Assembly: GCF_016583785.1 (NCBI RefSeq)
Contig: NZ_NRRU01000059.1
Location: 1 to 33,695 of the forward strand
Direction: 5' to 3'
DNA from: Rubrivivax gelatinosus
GTDB lineage: Bacteria; Pseudomonadota; Gammaproteobacteria; Burkholderiales; Burkholderiaceae_C
Length of the DNA: 33,695 nt
Part shown: in pieces, positions 33,604 through 33,695 of the stretch
Layout: each line of letters begins with the position of its first letter
Position numbering within the stretch: position 1 is the stretch's first letter
Program-made: the position numbers and the translations under genes
The notes under the pieces: generated by a model
What the model was told of the DNA's origin: nothing
What the model saw: only the letters and a program-made list of their open reading frames with translations
Database searches by the model: none

Positions 33604-33695
33604 TCAGGCGTAGAAATCGACGACGCCGCGGGTGCGGCGCGCGACGGGCGCGGCGTCCAGCTCGGCGGCGCCCTCGCCGTCGGCGCCGAGCTGGA
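33604..33695 (-). CDS. C-terminal end of probable FliK (hook-length control), partial
   Basis: The last 30 codons of a minus-strand gene run into the right edge of the window. The peptide reads QLGADGEGAAELDAAP, then VARRTRGVVDFYA and stop. The VDFYA-like end and the place just upstream of fliL fit FliK, the hook-length ruler protein, but so short a fragment cannot prove it. The 169 bp between it and fliL contain no gene. Confidence 0.5.
   Translation of the reverse strand, partial: QLGADGEGAAELDAAPVARRTRGVVDFYA

Overview
The window is very GC-rich (roughly 70% or more by eye) and looks like chromosome of a photosynthetic betaproteobacterium of the order Burkholderiales. A Rubrivivax-like organism is the best guess. 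The reasons are a bacteriochlorophyll magnesium-chelatase set (bchI-bchD-bchO) next to Burkholderiales-style housekeeping genes (xseB-ispA-dxs, a DUF3422 protein, a YciH/SUI1 protein), a flagellar export operon and a non-flagellar type III secretion system (T3SS). The genus is inferred from gene content, not from a marker gene.

Layout. (1) Positions 1-7576, minus strand: an injectisome operon read leftwards as lytic transglycosylase - sctV - sctC - sctD - needle-like sctF - sctI - sctJ - sctK, with sctK cut by the window edge. Most junctions overlap by ATGA. (2) Positions 7577-7819: a divergent promoter region with several dyads. (3) Positions 7820-9291, plus strand: sctU followed 8 bp later by a FliO-like gene, a partner normally found only in flagellar systems. 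The remaining injectisome core (sctN, L, Q, R, S, T) is not in the window and probably lies to the left. (4) Positions 9391-12521: a Dcu-type C4-dicarboxylate transporter and a methyl-accepting chemotaxis protein with a candidate sigma-28 promoter. (5) Positions 12550-15276: a small unknown protein, a SUI1/YciH protein, a small double-CxxC protein and a DUF3422 membrane protein. (6) Positions 15308-18868: bchI-bchD-bchO with overlapping genes, then from 18900 an AMP-forming acyl-CoA ligase overlapping a PanE-like reductase, ended by a clear hairpin. (7) Positions 21491-24864, minus strand: Rieske oxygenase - EamA transporter - mercaptopyruvate sulfurtransferase - universal stress protein, the first three tightly packed. 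(8) Positions 25090-28190, plus strand: xseB-ispA-dxs, the isoprenoid supply for carotenoids, the bacteriochlorophyll tail and quinones. folE2 follows a hairpin. (9) Positions 29113-29215: a compact nest of palindromes between convergent folE2 and fliR. (10) Positions 29216-33434, minus strand: fliL-M-N-O-P-Q-R, with the tail of what is probably fliK at the right edge.

How the parts fit. BchI and BchD are subunits of the chelatase that puts Mg into protoporphyrin IX. IspA and Dxs feed the isoprenoid pathway that supplies the tail and the carotenoids. The flagellar operon and the chemoreceptor serve motility. The injectisome is a second, separate type III export machine. The points most worth a second look are the FliO homologue beside sctU, the dyads and mutually exclusive hairpins in the sctU leader, and two translationally coupled gene sets of unknown substrate (Rieske/EamA/sulfurtransferase and acyl-CoA ligase/PanE-like reductase). 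I did not find a CRISPR array, rRNA, tRNA, transposase or integrase.
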